This document shows, piece after piece, positions 44,296 through 53,843 of a stretch of DNA of 64,000 bases; within the stretch, counting starts at the first letter, position 1; each line of letters opens with the position of its first letter. The DNA comes from Robiginitalea sediminis (GTDB lineage Bacteria; Bacteroidota; Bacteroidia; Flavobacteriales; Flavobacteriaceae). The position numbers were made by a program, and so were the translations under genes. The notes under the pieces are model-generated. The model was not told where the DNA came from, ran no database searches, and was given only the letters and a program-made list of their open reading frames with translations. The DNA lies in assembly GCF_002198115.1 (NCBI RefSeq), contig NZ_NGNR01000005.1:1-64000 (forward strand), written 5' to 3'.

Positions 44296-45927
44296 ATGAC
44301 TCGCAGAACGCTTTATTCCCTGGCCCTTTGCTTCCTGGCCGGGCTTCACCTTACGGCCCAGGAGGGGTTCACCCGACAGGATACCCTGCGCGGGAGCATT
44401 ACCCCGGAACGCAGCTGGTGGGACCTCACCTATTATGACCTGAGTCTGGAAGTGGACCCGAGCGCCCGGTTTATCTCGGGCAGCAACACCATCGGGTACA
44501 CCGTACTGGAACCCGCCAGGCGGATGCAGGTAGACCTCCAAGCCCCGTTAGTGCTGGAAGCGGCCTGGCAGGACGGGCAACCCCTGGAGGTGCAGCACGA
44601 GGGGAATGCCCACTTCATCGCCCTGGCCTCCGACCAGCAGCCGGGCTCCTACCGGGAGGTGGTGGTCCGGTACTCGGGTACGCCCCGGGAGGCGGTACGC
44701 GCACCCTGGGACGGGGGCTTTTCCTGGAAGCAGGACAGCAAGGGGCTGCCTTTTGTGGCCACCTCCTGCCAGGGGCTGGGCGCCAGTGCCTGGTGGCCCA
44801 ATAAAGACCATATGTACGACGAGGTAGACTCCATGGCCATCCGGGTAACCGTCCCTAAACCTCTTTTTGAAGTCTCCAACGGGCGGTTGCTTAGGATCGA
44901 GGAAGGGGACAGCACGCGGACCTTCCACTGGTTTGTCTCCAACCCCATCAACAACTACGGGGTAAATGTGAACATCGGGGATTATGTGCATTTCGGGGAG
45001 ACCTACGCCGGGGAAAAGGGGCCGCTGGATCTGGATTACTACGTCCTGCGGGAAAACCTGGAAAAAGCCCGGGAACAGTTCAAACAAACAACCCTGATGC
45101 TGGAGGCCTTTGAACACTGGTTTGGCCCCTATCCGTTTTACGAGGACAGCTTTAAACTGGTGGAAGTCCCCTACCTGGGGATGGAACACCAGAGCTCGGT
45201 GACTTACGGCAACGGGTACCAGAACGGGTACCGGGGGTACGACCTCTCCGGAAGCGGCTGGGGCCTGAAGTTCGATTTTATTATCATCCACGAAGCGGGC
45301 CATGAGTGGTTTGCCAACAACATTACCTATCGGGACGCTGCAGATATGTGGATCCACGAGGGCTTTACCGCCTACAGCGAAAACCTCTACCTGGATTACC
45401 ACTTTGGCAACCAGGCCGCCTCGGAATACGTTATCGGGACGCGCCGCAATATCCAGAACGACCGCCCGGTGATCGGGACCTATGGGGTGAACCAGGAAGG
45501 CTCCGGGGATATGTACTACAAAGGGGCCAACATGCTGCATACCTTACGGCAATTGCTAGAGGACGATGGGCTCTGGCGCAGCATCCTCAGGGGGCTCAAT
45601 ACCGATTTCTACCATCAGACGGTTACCACCCAGCAGATAGAAAACTACCTCAGCGAGAAGACCGGAAAAGACCTCTCGTCCTTTTTTGACCAGTACCTGC
45701 GCACGGTTCTGATCCCCAACCTGGAGTACCGCAGGGAAGGGGGAAAACTTCATTTCCGGTATACAGACACCGTGGAGGGTTTTGATATGCCCATCCGGGT
45801 TTTTGTGGACGGGCAGTCCCAATGGCTATTCCCCTCCTCCCAATGGAAAACCGAAGCCCTGGCTGAAGGGGCCTCCCTGGAATTCGATCCGAACTTCTAC
45901 ATCACTACTACAGCAGTAACCCCCTGA
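44296..45927 (+). CDS. M1-family metallopeptidase
   Basis: 543 aa. Signal peptide at about 1-21 (ending LTAQ). The zinc site is HEAGH at His332-Glu333-His336 and the third ligand Glu355 in HEGFTAYSE. The substrate-anchoring GMEHQSSVTYGN region precedes it by about 30 residues, in place of the classical GAMEN. It is shorter than full-length M1 enzymes (850 aa) because the C-terminal helical domain is small or missing. Predicted periplasmic or extracellular aminopeptidase. It lies 24 bp after the M28 gene, in the same direction. Confidence 0.88.
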   Translation: MTRRTLYSLALCFLAGLHLTAQEGFTRQDTLRGSITPERSWWDLTYYDLSLEVDPSARFISGSNTIGYTVLEPARRMQVDLQAPLVLEAAWQDGQPLEVQHEGNAHFIALASDQQPGSYREVVVRYSGTPREAVRAPWDGGFSWKQDSKGLPFVATSCQGLGASAWWPNKDHMYDEVDSMAIRVTVPKPLFEVSNGRLLRIEEGDSTRTFHWFVSNPINNYGVNVNIGDYVHFGETYAGEKGPLDLDYYVLRENLEKAREQFKQTTLMLEAFEHWFGPYPFYEDSFKLVEVPYLGMEHQSSVTYGNGYQNGYRGYDLSGSGWGLKFDFIIIHEAGHEWFANNITYRDAADMWIHEGFTAYSENLYLDYHFGNQAASEYVIGTRRNIQNDRPVIGTYGVNQEGSGDMYYKGANMLHTLRQLLEDDGLWRSILRGLNTDFYHQTVTTQQIENYLSEKTGKDLSSFFDQYLRTVLIPNLEYRREGGKLHFRYTDTVEGFDMPIRVFVDGQSQWLFPSSQWKTEALAEGASLEFDPNFYITTTAVTP

Positions 45928-45944
45928 CCTGAACCCCCTGTAAG

Positions 45945-47204
45945 ATGAAAAAAACACACCTCCTTCCGATAGTGGCACTGATGGCCCTTTCGTGCCGAAC
46001 AGAAACACCCCCCGAGAGCCCCCGGGTAATGGCACCCCAAGCCCTGGGTCGTGTGGATTCCCTCCTGCAGGCCACCGTGGCCAGCGGGCAAGTGGCAGGG
46101 ATTTCCGCCCTCATCTTCGAAAAAGGGGAAGAGGCCTATTTCGGGGCCTATGGCTATGCCAACCGGGCCGACAGCATCCCGATGGCCCGAAACACTATCG
46201 TGCAGATCTATTCCATGACCAAACCCCTTACCGGCACTGCCCTGATGACCCTTTACGAAGACGGGGCCTTTGCCCTGGACGACCCGCTTGCCCAATATGC
46301 CCCGGAATTCGCAGCGATGAAGGTGTACACCGGGATAGACAGCGAAGGACGGATGCAAACCGAGCCGGCTCGCAGCCCTATCACCATCCGCGACCTCACC
46401 CGCCATACCGCAGGCTTTCCCAACCGTCCGGACATCCCGGGCCTGAGCGAGGCCCTGGCTGAGGCGGCCCCCCTGGACCGGGGGAAAACCCTGGAGGAGA
46501 TGGCCGCGGCTTTTGCGTCCATCCCGCTTTGGTTCCACCCGGGTACCCAATGGGAATACGGCCCCAGCGTGGATATGCAGGCCTTCCTGACCGAGCGCCT
46601 CTCCGGGATACCCTTTGATGACTACCTGCGCCGGCAGGTCCTGGACCCCCTGGGCATGACCCATACCCGGAGGATAGTCCCGGAAAACGACCGCAACCGG
46701 TTCTCGGCCATGTACCGCCTGGAGGAGGACGGAGCGCTGACCCAGTTGCCGGACAGCCTTTCCAAAATTGAACATTTCCAGGCCTGGCCCCTGCAGCGGG
46801 GCGGGTGGGGCCTTTCCTCCACCCTGGACGACTATATGCGTTTTGCCCGGATGCTCCTGGGTAAGGGCAGCCTGGACGGGGTACAGGTACTCCGGCCCGA
46901 AACCGTGGCCCTTATGGCCACCAACCACCTTCCGGACAGCGTACAGGAGCGTTCCTGGCTGCCGAGCAAGGGGCAGGTGGGCTTCGGGATTGACTTTGCC
47001 GTGCGGGTGGCACCCCCGGCCTCGGCCTCCGAAAACAACGGGGTAGTTGGGGAATTCTTCTGGGATGGGGCCGCCAGTACGCTGTTCTGGGTAGACCCGG
47101 CCAACGACCTGGCAGCGGTGCTCTTCGTCCAACTCTTCCCCTACGACCCCATAGGGTTGCACAAGAATTTCCGGGATGCCGTATACGGGCCTATACCGGA
47201 ATAG
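45945..47204 (+). CDS. Serine hydrolase (beta-lactamase class C family) lipoprotein
   Basis: 419 aa. A lipoprotein signal ends MALSC (Cys17). The nucleophile Ser90 and Lys93 are in IYSMTKPLTG (SxxK). The second motif, YGPSVDMQ (about 205), stands in for YxN. A third segment is GFGIDF. This is the fold of class C beta-lactamases, EstB esterases and D-amino-peptidases; the sequence does not choose among them. Last gene of the run that starts at 41415; the M1 gene ends 17 bp upstream. Confidence 0.82.
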   Translation: MKKTHLLPIVALMALSCRTETPPESPRVMAPQALGRVDSLLQATVASGQVAGISALIFEKGEEAYFGAYGYANRADSIPMARNTIVQIYSMTKPLTGTALMTLYEDGAFALDDPLAQYAPEFAAMKVYTGIDSEGRMQTEPARSPITIRDLTRHTAGFPNRPDIPGLSEALAEAAPLDRGKTLEEMAAAFASIPLWFHPGTQWEYGPSVDMQAFLTERLSGIPFDDYLRRQVLDPLGMTHTRRIVPENDRNRFSAMYRLEEDGALTQLPDSLSKIEHFQAWPLQRGGWGLSSTLDDYMRFARMLLGKGSLDGVQVLRPETVALMATNHLPDSVQERSWLPSKGQVGFGIDFAVRVAPPASASENNGVVGEFFWDGAASTLFWVDPANDLAAVLFVQLFPYDPIGLHKNFRDAVYGPIPE

Positions 47205-47223
47205 TCTTTACAACTACTAAAAC

Positions 47224-47252
47224 AAAAAAGGGGCGCCGGTGGCACCCCTTTT
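47224..47252. terminator. Bidirectional terminator
   Basis: Arms GGGGCGCC (47230-47237) and GGCACCCC (47241-47248), one mismatch, with A6 before and T4 after. It lies between the convergent serine hydrolase (+) and ThuA protein (-) genes. Confidence 0.65.
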
Positions 47253-47274
47253 CTATGCTTCGGTTTTTGTTTTC

Positions 47275-50200
47275 CTACTGGAACTGGATGCCCACCAGAG
47301 CTACCAACCCGGGATCTTCGCTCTCGTGCCGCTTGTAGGTCAGGTACAGGGTCTGCCGGCCCTGCTGGGGCTTGGAGAAGACCACGGGGATACCTGTCCC
47401 CTGCCCGGCCTGGGGCGTCGTTAAAGCCCCCGAGCCAATGACCTCCCCTTCCGGGCTGCCCAGGCGGATCTCAAAATCGGCCCCTGCGGTGGGTGGGGCT
47501 TGCCAGCCTGCCATCAGCAAGAGCATATTAACCCCTGTAAGGTCGTAGTTTTCCAGTTTCAGGTACCCTTCCCCCGCATTGAGCAGGGCCAGGTCCATGG
47601 CCCCGAAGGACATGGCCTGCATCCCTTCCATCTCCATATCGTCTTTGGGGGAAATACTATTCCCTGTCATCGCGATGGAGGCTGCGCCGGTAAGGGCTTT
47701 TATGCCGTTGGAACCCTGGTCGGTATAGGTGGCCGTCAGGATCATGGTGTTGGCTGCCTGGGAAGCATCCGGAAGTATGGTTCCCGAAGGCGGGAGCGAT
47801 GGCGCCCGCTCGCGGGTATCGGCCAGGGAGAGAATGTAGGTGGCGATTTGCCGCGCTTCCTCCGTGCTGACATCGGGGTGGGCGGGCATCACCACTTCGC
47901 CCCAGACCCCGCTGCCGCCCTGCTGGATCTTCTCCGTCAGGTAGCGGATATTGGTGTTGCGGCGGCCTTCCTGGTATTTTTCGGAGACCTGCATATAGGG
48001 CGGGCCAATGGAAGCCTCCTGCTCCTTGTGGCAGGACTTGCAGTCCAGGCTCTGGGTAAGCGCCTTCCCGGTAATGGCCGCAGTGGCCTGCAGGTGCCCG
48101 AAGTTGCGGGAACTGTCGTCCATCCCTTCCCGGTAATCGACCGAAATGTAGTAGCTGCCCTCTTCCAGGGCCACTTCCTGCCCTTCGTCCATGACAGACA
48201 CGTTGTATTTCACAGGAACGCCGGGGATAAAGAACGACTCGTTGCCGCCTTCCAGGGAGATGCGGACCTCGGGCCTGCTGTTGCCCACGAAAAAGGTCTC
48301 CCGGGCTGCTTCGGAAATCATCCCGTCGGCATCCATGGCCTGGGCTGTAAGTTCGAATTCCCCGGTCTGCTGGAAGGTGTATTCCAGGGAGGGGGTGTCG
48401 GTGACCACGCTGTCGGCCTCGCCTATCCGCCAGAGATAGCGCATAGCATCCCCTTCCAGGTCCTCGGCCTTGAGGGTTGCGTTAATGGTAAGGGGGGCCT
48501 GCCCGGAGGTCAGGTCCACTTCCAGGCCCTCGAGCATGGGCGGGCGGTTGCCCCCGTTAAACTCGATATAGCTCAGCCCGCTGTTGTCGTTTTTGGTAAA
48601 CCAGCCGGTCCCGTATTCCAAGAGGTAGATACGCCCGGACGGGGCCACCTCCATATCTATGAGGTTGTACAGTTTGATATCTTCTGCAAAGGGCTCCATC
48701 TTGTTGAAGGTCCCGTCCTCAAAGAGGTGTACCGCCTTCATCCAGCCGCGCATCCAGTCGTAGACCAGGACCTTGCCGTCGTAATAGTCCGGCAGGGATC
48801 CTTCCCCGTTGTAAAGGTCTTTGTAATAGGCCGGGCCTGCCATGGCATTACGCCCTCCCGAGGCTACCTGGGGAAATTCCGCACTGGCCTCGTAGTGGTA
48901 GTACACCATAGCGGGCTGGGCGGGCGGGAGTTCCCGAAGCCCCGTGTTGTTGCGGGAATCGTTGATGGGTCGTTCCGGGTCGAAAGCCTCCCCGCTCTGT
49001 CCGGTGGCATAGTCGTAGTCCACATACGGCTTGTTGTTGGCGATAAACAGCGGCCACCCAAAGTTGCCGGCCTGCCGCGCCTGGTTGATTTCGTCGTACC
49101 CCCTCGGGCCGCGGGTTTGGAGGCTGTCGGCCCGGGAGTCCGGCCCTACATCGCCCCAGTAGACGTAGCCGTTTTTAGGGTCTACCGAAATCCGGTACGG
49201 GTTGCGGTGGCCCATAGTATAGATTTCCGGGCGGGCACCTTCGGTACCCACCGGGAAGAGGTTGCCTTCCGGGATATCGTAGGAGCCGTCCTCGTTTACG
49301 CGGATACGGAGGATTTTTCCCCTCAGGTCGTTCGTGTTACCGGAGGAACGACGGGCATCATACTGCTCGCTTCCGGGCAGGTCGTTCAGGGGGGCAAACC
49401 CGCTGTTCACATACGGTACGTCTGCCTGGTTAAAAGGGGTGGAATTATCCCCGGTGGAAAGGTAAAGCAGGCCGTCGCCCCCGAAGGCAATGGAGCCCCC
49501 GGTATGACAACAGATCTCCCGGTCACTTTTCACGTCGAGGATGACCTGTTCGCTATCCAGGTCGAAGATGCCGTTTTCGAATTTAAAACGCGAAAGGCGG
49601 TTGACCTCTTCATCGCCCGTGGGCGCATAATACACATAGATCCAGTGGTTGTTGGCGTAATCCGGGTCCTTCTGAAGGCCCATTACCCCTTCTTCCGCAT
49701 TGACTCCGGGGGTATGCAGGGTCTTGTGGTAGACATCCAGAAAGGCCACTTGTCTCAACTCGCCGGTGGCCTGCTCATAGAACATGATTTCCCCCCGGCG
49801 CTGAGAAATGAGGATATCCTCCCCCGGGAGGATGGCCATTTCGGTGGGCTCGAAGAACTCGCCCTGGATGAGTTGTACCTTGGCAAAGCGGTTGGCCTCC
49901 GGCGGGATCTGGGAATGCGCCCTGGCGTAATCCAGCTCCAGATTCTCCCCGATGGCATACTGGATGCCCCCCAGCAGGTGCTTCAGGTACAAGTCCTCGG
50001 AAAAGCTGGCATCGGTATGCCCCAGGGCGGTGTAAAAGGCGCGGCCCCCGTCGTACTCGTGGTACCAGGCCATGGGGTGGTAATCCCCGTTCTCCCCGCC
50101 TTCGTACGTGCTTTCATCTATGGTAAGCAGCACATTCACCTCCGGGTTCATGTTCTTGAAATTGTACATCTCATCGGTGCGGTGCCATACGGAATCCTGG

Positions 50201-50676
50201 AAAAAGGAAGTGGCCGGGTGGTTCATATCCTCCACGATAAAATCGGCCTCCGGTGTGCCTGCAGGGTGACTCTGGAAATAAGCCCCTGCTAACTTGCCGT
50301 ACCAGCCCCAATCGTATTCGGTGTCGGTGGCGGCGTGGATTCCCACATAGCCACCCCCAGCCTGGATGTAACGCTCAAAGGCAGCCTCCTGGGCCGCATT
50401 GAGGACATCCCCCGTGGTGGAGAGAAAAATCACGGCGCTGTACTGCCTCAAATTCTCTTCGGTAAAGCGGTCTGCATTTTCGGTTGTATCTACCTCGAAC
50501 CCGTTTTGGGCCCCCAGCCCCTTAATGGCTTCTATTCCGGCCGGGATGGAGGCATGGCGGAATGCCATGGTTTTACTGAACACCAGAACCTTGGGCGGTC
50601 CGGGGCGCTTCTTGTCACAAGAAACAGCAAAGGCCCCAACCAGGAGGGCCAACAGGACAATTCGAATGGCTTTCAT
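47275..50676 (-). CDS. Multidomain ThuA / PQQ sugar dehydrogenase / cytochrome c lipoprotein
   Basis: 1133 aa. A lipoprotein signal ends FAVSC (Cys20). Domains in order: a ThuA-like trehalose-utilisation/amidase-type domain (about 28-245; KVLVFSKTMAFRHASIPAG, VGIHAATDTEYDWGWYG); a soluble glucose dehydrogenase (PQQ) propeller (about 265-690; AFGGDGLLYLSTGD, RGYDEINQ); a PKD domain (about 705-790); a c-type cytochrome domain with CKSCH at about 879; and a C-terminal CBM6-like region (about 985-1133). The heme domain could accept electrons from the dehydrogenase. Likely oxidises a sugar or polyol at the cell surface; the exact substrate is unknown. The gene is divergent from the YdeI-like gene. 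Confidence 0.88.
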   Translation of the reverse strand: MKAIRIVLLALLVGAFAVSCDKKRPGPPKVLVFSKTMAFRHASIPAGIEAIKGLGAQNGFEVDTTENADRFTEENLRQYSAVIFLSTTGDVLNAAQEAAFERYIQAGGGYVGIHAATDTEYDWGWYGKLAGAYFQSHPAGTPEADFIVEDMNHPATSFFQDSVWHRTDEMYNFKNMNPEVNVLLTIDESTYEGGENGDYHPMAWYHEYDGGRAFYTALGHTDASFSEDLYLKHLLGGIQYAIGENLELDYARAHSQIPPEANRFAKVQLIQGEFFEPTEMAILPGEDILISQRRGEIMFYEQATGELRQVAFLDVYHKTLHTPGVNAEEGVMGLQKDPDYANNHWIYVYYAPTGDEEVNRLSRFKFENGIFDLDSEQVILDVKSDREICCHTGGSIAFGGDGLLYLSTGDNSTPFNQADVPYVNSGFAPLNDLPGSEQYDARRSSGNTNDLRGKILRIRVNEDGSYDIPEGNLFPVGTEGARPEIYTMGHRNPYRISVDPKNGYVYWGDVGPDSRADSLQTRGPRGYDEINQARQAGNFGWPLFIANNKPYVDYDYATGQSGEAFDPERPINDSRNNTGLRELPPAQPAMVYYHYEASAEFPQVASGGRNAMAGPAYYKDLYNGEGSLPDYYDGKVLVYDWMRGWMKAVHLFEDGTFNKMEPFAEDIKLYNLIDMEVAPSGRIYLLEYGTGWFTKNDNSGLSYIEFNGGNRPPMLEGLEVDLTSGQAPLTINATLKAEDLEGDAMRYLWRIGEADSVVTDTPSLEYTFQQTGEFELTAQAMDADGMISEAARETFFVGNSRPEVRISLEGGNESFFIPGVPVKYNVSVMDEGQEVALEEGSYYISVDYREGMDDSSRNFGHLQATAAITGKALTQSLDCKSCHKEQEASIGPPYMQVSEKYQEGRRNTNIRYLTEKIQQGGSGVWGEVVMPAHPDVSTEEARQIATYILSLADTRERAPSLPPSGTILPDASQAANTMILTATYTDQGSNGIKALTGAASIAMTGNSISPKDDMEMEGMQAMSFGAMDLALLNAGEGYLKLENYDLTGVNMLLLMAGWQAPPTAGADFEIRLGSPEGEVIGSGALTTPQAGQGTGIPVVFSKPQQGRQTLYLTYKRHESEDPGLVALVGIQFQ

Positions 50677-50798
50677 CTAAGGAAATCGTTTGCGTTTGTT
50701 TGTTCGGAAGTGCTAAATGTACAATTTACACGTATTCCGCTCCAAATTCCCCGGAACTTTATCGTAATTTTAAGAGTCCCCGTTTTATTTGAAACAAA

Positions 50799-51368
50799 TT
50801 GGATCTGGAAACCCTTTATTTTTCGCATGCCGACCCCTGGAGGGGATGGCTGGAGCAATACCATGAGCAGCGCTCCGGGGTGTACCTGATCTTCTACAAA
50901 ATAGACCACCCCAAGCCCAGTATGCGCTGGGAAGAGGCCGTGCAGGAAGCCCTGTGTTTCGGGTGGATCGATTCTACGGTGAAAAGCCTGGGCGGGGGCA
51001 AGCGGCAGCAGTATTTCTGCCCGCGGAAACCGGGAAGCGCCTGGAGCCGGGTCAACAAGCGGTATATCGCGAAGCTGGAGCAAGCCGGACGGATGCACCC
51101 CAGCGGGCTGGCCCGGGTGCAGGAGGCCCGGCAGGACGGTTCCTGGACGGCCCTGGACGGGGTCGAAAACGGCGATATCCCCCCCGACCTCCTGGCTGCC
51201 TTTAAACCGTATCCCGAGGCCCTGGCCTTCTTTCAGTCCCTGAGCCGGACCTATATGAAAAGCTACCTGTACTGGCTCTTCCAGGCCAAGCGGCAGCAGA
51301 CCCGGGACAAACGCATCGGGGAAATCATCGCCTGCTGCCGGGCAGGCCAGAAATCGCGTAACCCATGA
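50799..51368 (+). CDS. YdeI/OmpD-associated family protein
   Basis: 189 aa from a TTG start at 50799; there is no nearby ATG in frame. LYFSHADPWRGWLEQYHEQRSGVYLIFYKIDHPKPSMRWEEAVQEALCFGWIDSTVKSLG and YWLFQAKRQQTRDKRIGEIIACC are hallmarks of the YdeI/OmpD-associated (DUF1905-like) family, for which bacteriocin protection has been suggested in a few cases. Function is unproven. Its stop overlaps the ATG of the amidohydrolase by 4 bp. Confidence 0.7.
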   Translation: MDLETLYFSHADPWRGWLEQYHEQRSGVYLIFYKIDHPKPSMRWEEAVQEALCFGWIDSTVKSLGGGKRQQYFCPRKPGSAWSRVNKRYIAKLEQAGRMHPSGLARVQEARQDGSWTALDGVENGDIPPDLLAAFKPYPEALAFFQSLSRTYMKSYLYWLFQAKRQQTRDKRIGEIIACCRAGQKSRNP

Positions 51369-52756
51369 AGCACGTAACCTTCTTTTCCGTTTGCTGTCTG
51401 GTCCTCCTGCTGGGGGGATGCCAAGGCGGCCCAAGCCCCGAACAAGCAGGCGGGGACCTGCTAATCCGCAATGTCCACCTGGTGGATGTGGAAAATGGCC
51501 GCATCCTGGAAGGGCAGCAGGTGGTCATAGACAGCGGCCGCATCTCGCGGATTGAACCGCTTGCTGCAGATACTTCTGGCTATGGAAACATCATCGATGG
51601 CGGGGGCGGCTACCTCATGCCCGGGCTAACCGAAATGCACGCCCATATCCCTTCCCCCCCGGCAGACCCCCAATGGATACAGGACGCCCTGTTTTTATAC
51701 ATGGCCGGCGGGGTAACCACCATCCGGGGTATGCTGGGCCACCCGGCCCACCTGGAACTCCGGGAGGCAGCGGAATCCGGTGCGGCCAACAGCCCCAGAA
51801 TCATCACCTCCAGCCCGTCCCTGAACGGCAATACCGTGCCCACACCAGAAGCGGCCCGCACCCTGGTGAGCCAATACGCAGCCGAGGGGTATGATTTCCT
51901 GAAAATCCACCCGGGTATCCCCAGGGTAGCCTTCGACACCCTGGTTGCCACAGCCCGGGAGGCCGGGATCCCCTTTGCCGGGCACGTGCCGGTGGCGGTG
52001 GGGATCCGCCATGCCCTGGAGAGTGGTTATGCCACCATAGACCATGTAGACGGCTACCTGGAAGGGTTGGTCCCGGAATCTGACGGCGTAGCCCCGGACC
52101 AGAACGGGTTTTTCGGTTTTAACTTCACCGACCTGGCCGACACCACAAACCTGGCCGGCCTGGTGGCCCTTACCCGGGAGAAGCAGGTCTGGGTGGTCCC
52201 CACCCAAAGCTTGTTTGAACGCTGGTTTGCCCCCACCGATGCCGACAGCCTGCTGGCCCAGCCCGAAATGCGCTACATGCCACAGGCCATAAAGGACGGG
52301 TGGGCGAGTACCAAGGCCCAGTATATGGAAAGCCCGCAGTGGGACCCACAAAAGTGGGAGCGCTTCGACCGGCTTCGGCTGCAGCTCATCTACCGCTTGT
52401 ACCGGGACGGATACGGGTTGCTGCTCGGGTCCGACGCCCCCCAGGTATTTAACGTACCAGGCTTCTCCCTCCACCATGAAATAGCCGGGATGCAGCGCGC
52501 AGGCATCCCCCATGCGGAAATCCTGCGCATGGGCACCCTCTACCCCGCCCGGTTCTTTGGCCTGGAAGGTGAAATAGGCACCCTGGAGGCCGGCAAACAG
52601 GCCGAGTGCATTCTGCTTGGTTCCAATCCGCTGGAAGACCCCGGCGCGATCAGGGACCTGAGGGGCGTGATGCGCCAGGGCCGGTGGATGGATGCCCATG
52701 AACTTGAAGAAAACCTGGAGGCAATCGCCCGGCGATATGCACAGAATAGTCCGTAA
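51365..52756 (+). CDS. Amidohydrolase-family (M38-like) lipoprotein
   Basis: 463 aa. A lipoprotein signal ends LLGGC (Cys19). The metal site starts with HAH in EMHAHIPSP (about 92-94). It continues with the lysine-containing FLKIHPGIP, AGHVPVA, TIDHVDGY and the terminal Asp in GSDAPQVFNVPG. The family includes imidazolonepropionase-like and prolidase-like enzymes, and the substrate cannot be determined. Likely outer-membrane-anchored facing the periplasm. It couples to the YdeI gene by ATGA overlap. Confidence 0.82.
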   Translation: MKHVTFFSVCCLVLLLGGCQGGPSPEQAGGDLLIRNVHLVDVENGRILEGQQVVIDSGRISRIEPLAADTSGYGNIIDGGGGYLMPGLTEMHAHIPSPPADPQWIQDALFLYMAGGVTTIRGMLGHPAHLELREAAESGAANSPRIITSSPSLNGNTVPTPEAARTLVSQYAAEGYDFLKIHPGIPRVAFDTLVATAREAGIPFAGHVPVAVGIRHALESGYATIDHVDGYLEGLVPESDGVAPDQNGFFGFNFTDLADTTNLAGLVALTREKQVWVVPTQSLFERWFAPTDADSLLAQPEMRYMPQAIKDGWASTKAQYMESPQWDPQKWERFDRLRLQLIYRLYRDGYGLLLGSDAPQVFNVPGFSLHHEIAGMQRAGIPHAEILRMGTLYPARFFGLEGEIGTLEAGKQAECILLGSNPLEDPGAIRDLRGVMRQGRWMDAHELEENLEAIARRYAQNSP

Positions 52757-52791
52757 CAGTTCTCCCCCTTCCCCTCACTACCTTTTTACCG

Positions 52792-53763
52792 ATGAAACGA
52801 AAGACTTTTATTCAACAGACAGCCCTCGGAGCCCTGGCCTCCATGACCCTGCCCCGCCTTTTGGCGGCAGACCCCGTAAAAAGCAGCCCTTTGGGGCGGA
52901 TCGAAAACATCGGAATCCAGCTTTTTTCCATTCCCAAATGGCTGGAAGAGGCCCCGCAGCAAACCCTGGAGCGGCTTGCTGCCATGGGGTATGACGAAAT
53001 AGAACTCTACGGCCCCTACCCGTTTACCGTGGAAGCCGTAAAAGCGCAATGGGAAAGCCTGGCCCCTGCCCTGGGGTTCTCAGCAAGTGGGTTCTTCGGG
53101 CAGGACCCCAAGGACTTCAAGGTCTGGGCCAACCAGGCCGGGCTGCGCATCCCCTCTATGCATACGGACCTGGATACCCTGGAAACCCGGATGACAGAGT
53201 TGGGCGCTGCCGCCCAGAAAATGGGGGCATCCTATGTGGTGCTTCCGGCTATCCCCGAGGCGCGCCGCCAAACCCTGGACGACTATAAACGGATGGCCGA
53301 CACCTTTAACGCCATCGGGGCCGAGGCACGGCGGCATGGGGTCCGGTTTGGCTACCACAACCACGGGTATGGCCTGCAACCCATGGAGGGCACCATCCCC
53401 TTCGAATGGCTGGTTGAGCACACAGACCCCGAGAACGTCTTTTTGGAAATGGATATTTTCTGGACGGTGGCAGGGAAGGCAGACCCCTTGGAATACCTTA
53501 AAAAATACGCGGGCCGCTACCGGATGCTCCACCTGAAAGACATGAAGGCCCTGCAACACTTTGCAGGAGACGGCGGCACCCCCCAGGAGTGGATGGCCCT
53601 TTTCCCCAATATGGCTCCGGCAGGCACCGGGGTGCTGGACCTGGAGGGCATTGTGGAAACCGCCCTGGCGACCGGGGTGGAACACTATTTTGTGGAACAG
53701 GATATGGCCCCCAACCCGGAAGCCGAACTCCCCCTGAGCCACGACTACCTGGACCAATTGTAG
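52792..53763 (+). CDS. Sugar phosphate isomerase/epimerase family protein
   Basis: 323 aa, TIM-barrel of the AP endonuclease 2/xylose isomerase-like superfamily. The N-terminus MKRKTFIQQTALGALASMTLPRLLA resembles a twin-arginine-like or Sec signal, so it is probably periplasmic. Candidate metal or catalytic residues include His in HTDLDT, the Glu and His of RFGYHNHGYG, Asp in MDIFW, the LKDMK segment and a final Glu in FVEQDM. The reaction is unknown. It follows the amidohydrolase by 35 bp, in the same direction. Confidence 0.78.
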   Translation: MKRKTFIQQTALGALASMTLPRLLAADPVKSSPLGRIENIGIQLFSIPKWLEEAPQQTLERLAAMGYDEIELYGPYPFTVEAVKAQWESLAPALGFSASGFFGQDPKDFKVWANQAGLRIPSMHTDLDTLETRMTELGAAAQKMGASYVVLPAIPEARRQTLDDYKRMADTFNAIGAEARRHGVRFGYHNHGYGLQPMEGTIPFEWLVEHTDPENVFLEMDIFWTVAGKADPLEYLKKYAGRYRMLHLKDMKALQHFAGDGGTPQEWMALFPNMAPAGTGVLDLEGIVETALATGVEHYFVEQDMAPNPEAELPLSHDYLDQL

Positions 53764-53770
53764 CCCTGCG

Positions 53771-53799
53771 TTAAACCTTTTCTTGCCGCGGGCGTCTCA
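53771..53799 (+). promoter_or_regulatory. ECF-type promoter before the GH3 operon
   Basis: TTAAACCTTTT (53771-53781), 12-nt spacer, GTCTCA (53794-53799). The -35-like half is identical to those at 15132 and 15745; the -10-like half differs at one position from GTCTAA. It begins 8 bp after the end of the isomerase gene and precedes the TTG start at 53844. Confidence 0.6.
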
Positions 53800-53843
53800 A
53801 GGATACGCCCGTAGCTTCCCAACCCCCAAGAAGCAAAACACTT

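Noticed and set aside
47500-50292. 930-codon open frame on the plus strand
   Set aside because: It is the antisense of the 1133-aa ThuA/dehydrogenase gene. GC-rich codons leave long antisense frames, and it has no domain or signal features.
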